Below, piece after piece: positions 59,366 to 64,000 of a stretch of DNA of 64,000 nucleotides; position 1 is the stretch's first letter, and each line of letters begins with the position of its first letter. Under the pieces are notes generated by a model, which worked only from the letters and a program-made list of their open reading frames with translations, was not told where the DNA came from and did not search any database. The DNA is from Streptomyces sp. NBC_01716. GTDB lineage: Bacteria > Actinomycetota > Actinomycetes > Streptomycetales > Streptomycetaceae. Location of the stretch: assembly GCF_036248275.1 (NCBI RefSeq), contig NZ_CP109181.1, forward strand, positions 5,332,001-5,396,000, given 5' to 3'. Both the position numbers and the translations under genes were made by a program.

Positions 59366-61039
59366 ATGTCAGGACCCCGACCCGTACGGGCACCGCGCGG
59401 TACGGAACTGAGCGCCCTGGGATGGCAGCAGGAAGCCGCCCTCCGCATGCTCCAGAACAACCTTGATCCCGAGGTCGCCGAACACCCCGACCAGCTCGTC
59501 GTCTACGGCGGCACGGGCAGGGCCGCGCGCGACTGGCGCTCCTTCGACGCGATGACACGCACGCTGCGGACGCTGAAACAGGACGAGACGATGCTCGTCC
59601 AGTCCGGCCGCCCGGTGGGGGTGATGCAGACCCACGAGTGGGCGCCGCGCGTACTGATCGCCAACTCGAACCTGGTCGGCGACTGGGCCAACTGGGAGGA
59701 GTTCCGCCGCCTGGAACAGCTCGGCCTCACCATGTACGGCCAGATGACCGCCGGCTCCTGGATCTACATCGGCACGCAGGGCATCCTCCAGGGCACGTAC
59801 GAGACGTTCGCCGCCGTCGCCGCGAAGCGGTTCGGCGGCACCCTCGCCGGGACCATCACCCTCACCGCCGGGCTGGGCGGGATGGGCGGCGCGCAGCCGC
59901 TGGCTGTGACCATGAACGACGGGGTCGCGATCTGTATCGACTGCGACCCGCGCGCGATCGACCGCCGCATCGAGCACCGCTTCCTGGACGTGCGTGCCGA
60001 CTCCCTGGAACACGCGCTCCAGCTCGCCACCGAGGCCCGCGACGCGCGCCGGCCCCTGTCGATCGGGCTGCTCGGCAACGCGGCGGAGCTGCTGCCCCGG
60101 ATGCTCGCCGATGGCGCGCCGATCGACATCGTCACCGACCAGACGTCGGCGCACGACCCGCTGGCGTATCTGCCGCTGGGCGTCGACTTCGACGACATGG
60201 CGTCGTACGCCGCCGAGAAGCCGGCCGACTTCACGCTCCGCGCCCGCGAGTCCATGGCGCGGCACGTGGAGGCGATGGTCGGCTTCATGGACGCGGGCGC
60301 CGAGGTCTTCGACTACGGAAACTCCATCCGGGGCGAGGCCCAACTGGCGGGCTACGACCGGGCGTTCGCCTTCCCCGGCTTCGTACCGGCCTATATCCGC
60401 CCGCTGTTCTGCGAGGGCCGGGGCCCGTTCCGCTGGGCGGCGCTGTCCGGCGAGGCGTCGGACATCCACAAGACGGACCGGGCGATCCTGGAGCTGTTCC
60501 CCGAGGACGACTCGCTCCAGAACGCCTCGCTGCACCGCTGGATCAAGATGGCCGGCGAACGCGTCCACTTCCAGGGCCTGCCCGCCCGCATCTGCTGGCT
60601 CGGCTACGGCGAGCGGGACAAGGCGGGCGAGCGCTTCAACGACATGGTGGCGAGCGGTGAACTCGCCGCGCCGGTCGTCATCGGCCGCGACCACCTGGAC
60701 GCCGGTTCGGTGGCGTCCCCGTACCGCGAGACCGAGGCGATGCTCGACGGCTCGGACGCCATCGCCGACTGGCCGCTGCTGAACGCCATGGTCAACGTCG
60801 CCTCCGGCGCGACCTGGGTCTCGATCCACCACGGCGGCGGCGTCGGCATGGGCCGCTCGATCCACGCGGGCCAGGTGACGGTCGCGGACGGCACGGCGCT
60901 GGCGGCCGAGAAGATCCGCCGCGTCCTGACGAACGACCCGGGCATGGGCGTCATCCGCCACGTCGACGCGGGCTACGACACGGCGACGACGGTCGCCACG
61001 GAGCGCGGCGTCCGCATCCCGATGCGGGAGAGCGAGTGA
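59366..61039 (+). CDS. hutU: Urocanate hydratase
   Basis: This 557-residue NAD-dependent enzyme converts urocanate to imidazolone propionate, the second step of histidine breakdown. It has YGGTGRAARDWRSFDAM, MYGQMTAGSWIYIGTQGI, the NAD-binding TLTAGLGGMGGAQPLAVTM, FDYGNSIRGEAQ, and the catalytic-region FCEGRGPFRWAALSGE with the conserved cysteine; all are standard. The ATG follows GGAGGAG. Its stop overlaps the GTG of the M20 amidohydrolase gene, the start of a tightly coupled run to hutF. Confidence 0.96.
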   Translation: MSGPRPVRAPRGTELSALGWQQEAALRMLQNNLDPEVAEHPDQLVVYGGTGRAARDWRSFDAMTRTLRTLKQDETMLVQSGRPVGVMQTHEWAPRVLIANSNLVGDWANWEEFRRLEQLGLTMYGQMTAGSWIYIGTQGILQGTYETFAAVAAKRFGGTLAGTITLTAGLGGMGGAQPLAVTMNDGVAICIDCDPRAIDRRIEHRFLDVRADSLEHALQLATEARDARRPLSIGLLGNAAELLPRMLADGAPIDIVTDQTSAHDPLAYLPLGVDFDDMASYAAEKPADFTLRARESMARHVEAMVGFMDAGAEVFDYGNSIRGEAQLAGYDRAFAFPGFVPAYIRPLFCEGRGPFRWAALSGEASDIHKTDRAILELFPEDDSLQNASLHRWIKMAGERVHFQGLPARICWLGYGERDKAGERFNDMVASGELAAPVVIGRDHLDAGSVASPYRETEAMLDGSDAIADWPLLNAMVNVASGATWVSIHHGGGVGMGRSIHAGQVTVADGTALAAEKIRRVLTNDPGMGVIRHVDAGYDTATTVATERGVRIPMRESE

Positions 61040-62586
61040 CCTCCGCCGGCGGTCCGGGCCCTGTGCGTAGGGCGGGCAGCGCTCCGGGCGAGACCGCGAG
61101 GCCGGCCGCGCCCGTGAGGGCGGCGCGGCCCGGCCGGGCGGTGGGTGGCGCCCCGGCCCCGGCCCCGGGCGACCGCCCCGGCGGGCAGGCGGTCCCGCCG
61201 AACGCTTCGGGCGAAGCCGCCGACGAGGTGGGCGGGGCCGCGCGTCCGCCCGCCCCGGCGGTGGACGGTGCGCGGCCACCGGTCGGCGCTGGGGCGGCTC
61301 CCCCCGGCGCTTCGGGCGAGGCACCCGCCGGCCCCGGACGGGCCCCGGCCCAGGCCGGCGGTGGCCCAGGTCCCGGTGTTGTCTCCTTTCAGGAGATGTG
61401 GCGGGAGCTCGCTCCCATCGGGCGGGACTCCGGTAGCCGTGGGTATCGGCGGTACGCCTGGACCGGGGCCGATCTGGAGTGCCGGGACTGGTTCCGGGCG
61501 CAGGCCGAGGCGCGCGGGCTGGCGTACGAGAGCGACCGGAACGGGAATCAGTGGGCCTGGCTCGGCGACCCCGGCGCCGGGGACGCCGTCGTCATCGGGT
61601 CGCATCTGGACTCCGTGCCCGACGGCGGCGCCTTCGACGGGCCGCTCGGCGTAGTGTCCTCCTTCGCCGCGCTCGACGAACTGCGCCGCAGAGGAGTCGA
61701 GTTCACCAGACCCGTCGCTATCACCAACTTCGGTGACGAGGAGGGCGCCCGGTTCGGGCTCGCCTGTGTCGGCTCCCGGCTCACCGCCGGGCAGCTCGGT
61801 GTCGCGCAGGCGCACGCCCTGCGCGACGGGGACGGCGTCCCGCTGCCGCGCGCCATGGAGGCGGCCGGATACGACCCGGACGCCATCGGGCCCGACCCCG
61901 AACGCCTCGCCCGCATCGGCGCGTTCGTCGAACTGCACGTCGAGCAGGGGCGCGCGCTCGACCTGACCGGTGACCCCGTCGGTATCGCCTCCTCCATCTG
62001 GCCCCACGGCCGCTGGCGCTTCGACTTCCACGGCGAGGCCAACCACGCCGGCACCACCCGCCTCGCGGACCGCCGCGACCCGATGCTCACCTACGCCGAG
62101 ACCGTCCTCGCCGCCCGCCGCGAGGCGGCACTCGCCGGTGCACTCGCCACCTTCGGCAAGATCGCCGTCGAACCCAACGGCGTGAACGCCATCCCCTCCC
62201 TCGTACGCGGCTGGCTCGACTCCCGCGCCGCCGACCAGGCCACCCTGGACACCCTCGTCACCGCGATCGAGGCGGCGGCCCACGAGCACGCCGAGCGCGC
62301 GGGCATCGATCTGCGGGTCGTACGGGAGTCCTTCACGCCCGTGGTCGAGTTCGCCCACGGCCTGCGCGACGAGGTCGGCAGGATCCTCGGCGGCAAGCTG
62401 CCCGTGCTCGGCACCGGCGCCGGTCATGACGCGGGTATTTTGTCCGGATCCATTCCGACCGCCATGCTGTTCGTACGGAACCCCACCGGCGTCTCGCACT
62501 CCCCGGCCGAGTTCGCGGCCGAGGACGACTGCGTGGCCGGTGTCCTCGCACTCGCCGACGTACTGGAAGGGCTGGCGTGCACGTGA
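61036..62586 (+). CDS. M20 amidohydrolase (allantoate/N-carbamoyl amino acid type) in the hut operon
   Basis: This metallopeptidase-fold hydrolase has the dinuclear metal ligands in IGSHLDSVPDGGAFDGPLG, NFGDEEGARFG and ELHVEQGRAL, the dimer-domain motif HGEANHAGTTR, and TGAGHDAGI near the end. From the coupled GTG (61036) the protein has 516 residues, of which the first 115 are a Pro/Ala/Gly-rich run with no fold. An initiation nearer 61400 would give the usual length of about 400. No hutG is present downstream in view, so this enzyme may remove the formyl group from N-formylglutamate, as its place in the operon suggests. Confidence 0.85.
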   Translation: MTSAGGPGPVRRAGSAPGETARPAAPVRAARPGRAVGGAPAPAPGDRPGGQAVPPNASGEAADEVGGAARPPAPAVDGARPPVGAGAAPPGASGEAPAGPGRAPAQAGGGPGPGVVSFQEMWRELAPIGRDSGSRGYRRYAWTGADLECRDWFRAQAEARGLAYESDRNGNQWAWLGDPGAGDAVVIGSHLDSVPDGGAFDGPLGVVSSFAALDELRRRGVEFTRPVAITNFGDEEGARFGLACVGSRLTAGQLGVAQAHALRDGDGVPLPRAMEAAGYDPDAIGPDPERLARIGAFVELHVEQGRALDLTGDPVGIASSIWPHGRWRFDFHGEANHAGTTRLADRRDPMLTYAETVLAARREAALAGALATFGKIAVEPNGVNAIPSLVRGWLDSRAADQATLDTLVTAIEAAAHEHAERAGIDLRVVRESFTPVVEFAHGLRDEVGRILGGKLPVLGTGAGHDAGILSGSIPTAMLFVRNPTGVSHSPAEFAAEDDCVAGVLALADVLEGLACT

Positions 62587-63944
62587 CGACGTACTGGCTG
62601 GAACACGCCTGGCTCGACACCCACGTCGAACCGGCCGTGACCGTGACGGTCGAGGACGGCCGTATCACCGACGTCCGTACGGGGGACGACACCCCGCCCG
62701 CCGGTGCCACGGCCCTGCGCGGCCTCACCCTCCCCGGCCTGGCCAACACCCACTCGCACGCCTTCCACCGGGCGCTGCGCGGCAAGGTCCAGGTCGGCTC
62801 CGGCACCTTCTGGACCTGGCGCGAGATGATGTATCAGGTCGCCTCCCGCCTCACCCCCGACACCTACCACGCGCTCGCCCGCGCCGTGTACGCCGAGATG
62901 GCACTGGCCGGCATCACCTCCGTCGGTGAATTCCACTATCTGCATCACGCTCCTGGCGGAACGCCCTACGACAATCCCAACGCGATGGGCGAGGCGCTGA
63001 TCGCCGCCGCCGACGAGGCCGGGATCCGGATCACCCTCCTGGACACCGCCTATCTCTCCTCCGGCATCTCCAAGCGGCGCGGCGGCAAGCCCCCGGACCG
63101 CCACCAGGTCCGCTTCTCCGACGGCACCGCGCACGGCTGGGCGGAGCGCGTGTCCGCCCTCCACGACCGGTATCCCAAGGACGACGACCATGTGCGGATC
63201 GGCGCTGCCGTCCACTCCGTACGCGCCGTGCCCGCCGAGCAGCTGTCGACCGTCGCCGAATGGGCCGAGGCCCGGCAGTCCCCGCTCCATGTCCATCTCT
63301 CCGAACAGACCGCCGAGAACGACGCCTGCCTCGCCACCCACGACCGCACCCCCGCCCAGCTCCTGGCCGACCACGGGGTCCTCGGCCCCCGCACCACCGG
63401 CGTCCACAACACCCACCTCACCGACCAGGACATCGCCCTGCTGGGCTCCTCCCGCACCGGCACCTGCATGTGCCCCACCACCGAACGCGACCTCGCCGAC
63501 GGCATCGGCCCCGCCGCGCGGCTCCAGCTCGCGGGCTCGCCCCTGTCGCTGGGCAGCGACAGCCACGCCGTGATCGACATCTTCGAAGAGGCCCGCGCCA
63601 TGGAGCTCAACGAGCGGCTGCGCACCCGCGCCCGGGGCCACTGGACGGCCGCCGCGCTCCTCTCCGCCGCCACGGCCGACGGCCACGCGGCCCTCGGCAG
63701 GCCCGAGGCCGGCCGGATCGAGCGGGGCGCGCTCGCCGACCTCGTCACCGTCGCCCTGGACTCCGTCAGAACAGCGGGACAGGTACCGAGGCTGGGCGCC
63801 GAGACGGCCGTATTCGCCGCGACATCCGCGGACGTACGTCACACGATCGTGGGCGGTCGCCAGCTCGTACGGGACGGGGAGCACACCCTGATCCCCGACG
63901 TGCCCGGAGCCCTCGCCCGGTCCATCGCGGCCGCACGCGGCTGA
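62577..63944 (+). CDS. hutF: Formimidoylglutamate deiminase
   Basis: This 455-residue amidohydrolase turns N-formimidoyl-glutamate into N-formyl-glutamate and ammonia, the fourth step of the five-step histidine pathway. Metal-site motifs are LPGLANTHSHAFHRALRG, PLHVHLSEQTAEN, NTHLTDQDI and SLGSDSHAVIDIFEE. The GTG at 62577 overlaps the end of the previous gene by 10 bp and has GGAAGG at six bases; a GTG at 62583, in GTGA with the previous stop, is the alternative. Confidence 0.94.
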   Translation: MHVTTYWLEHAWLDTHVEPAVTVTVEDGRITDVRTGDDTPPAGATALRGLTLPGLANTHSHAFHRALRGKVQVGSGTFWTWREMMYQVASRLTPDTYHALARAVYAEMALAGITSVGEFHYLHHAPGGTPYDNPNAMGEALIAAADEAGIRITLLDTAYLSSGISKRRGGKPPDRHQVRFSDGTAHGWAERVSALHDRYPKDDDHVRIGAAVHSVRAVPAEQLSTVAEWAEARQSPLHVHLSEQTAENDACLATHDRTPAQLLADHGVLGPRTTGVHNTHLTDQDIALLGSSRTGTCMCPTTERDLADGIGPAARLQLAGSPLSLGSDSHAVIDIFEEARAMELNERLRTRARGHWTAAALLSAATADGHAALGRPEAGRIERGALADLVTVALDSVRTAGQVPRLGAETAVFAATSADVRHTIVGGRQLVRDGEHTLIPDVPGALARSIAAARG

Positions 63945-63961
63945 AGGAGAGCGCGCCCACC

Positions 63962-64000
63962 ATGACGCCGACCGACATTCCCGCCAGCACGACCCCCGGC
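63962..64000 (+). CDS. Start of the next hut gene, probably imidazolonepropionase (partial)
   Basis: An ATG at 63962 follows AAGGAG 17 bp after hutF and opens a frame (MTPTDIPASTTPG) that runs off the window. Only 13 codons are visible, so the identity (hutI) is inferred from the usual hutU-amidohydrolase-hutF-hutI order of streptomycetes. Confidence 0.5.
   Translation, partial: MTPTDIPASTTPG

Overview
This 64 kb window is high-GC actinobacterial chromosome, almost certainly Streptomyces. The evidence is strong GC bias with frequent GTG/TTG starts, GTGA/ATGA gene overlaps, a tRNA-Leu(UAA) that matches bldA, WhiJ/Scr1-type regulators with DUF397 and DUF6879 partners, Rpf-LysM cell-wall hydrolases, CebR-type operators, and a conserved core block running mfd, mazG, two rpf genes, eno, divIC/ftsB, DUF501, ppx, ndh, cfa.

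Left end (1-14.5 kb): the 3' part of mfd is followed by a secreted HNH-nuclease-like lipoprotein gene that overlaps mfd by 4 bp. That gene is split in its active-site codons by a 12.6 kb element (1661-14279). The element has imperfect terminal inverted repeats, and the same 6-bp core, ACGACC, lies at both junctions, as expected for a tyrosine-recombinase (Tn554/recombinase-in-trio type) insertion. It carries a recombinase operon (two intact tyrosine recombinases, a third that is broken, and a TnpC-like coiled-coil protein), a small DUF4406-like gene, and a complete diverged copy of the very HNH gene it interrupts. The copy sits directly behind the truncated host gene (TAG immediately followed by ATG), and its version of the attachment core is altered. 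A second element (about 4723-9811) is nested inside the first. It encodes a tyrosine recombinase, a small HTH protein, a 790-residue CxxC-array recombinase-like protein and a prolyl aminopeptidase, and it has split the outer element's third recombinase exactly after its first catalytic-arginine box.

14.5-17.4 kb: a divergent pair, a membrane-anchored AA10 LPMO and a GH6 cellobiohydrolase, separated by two CebR-type operators. 17.6-26.4 kb: a GNAT-like protein, a membrane protein with its Ser/Thr kinase, a YfhO/GT2/GtrA glycosylation module, a SurA-N-like lipoprotein and MazG. 26.4-32.8 kb is a more variable stretch: an orphan PIMT-like methyltransferase of the graspetide type, a decayed DUF5753 regulator with DUF6879, a WhiJ-like/DUF397 pair, an unrecognised gene and a cytochrome P450.

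32.9-47.7 kb is core: two Rpf-LysM proteins (the second behind a c-di-AMP riboswitch), eno, ftsB/divIC, DUF501, ppx, a Rex-box-controlled ndh, cfa, a MacB-like ABC exporter pair, bldA and a Bax-inhibitor-1 protein. 47.7-54.6 kb holds small hypotheticals, a thiolase, a SGNH hydrolase and cystathionine beta-synthase. 54.7-64 kb is centred on histidine catabolism: a MIO-lyase homologue with a non-canonical MIO site, coupled to a RpiR regulator, then a LysA-like decarboxylase divergent from hutU, an M20 amidohydrolase, hutF and the start of hutI. A nested dyad lies in the hutU promoter region.
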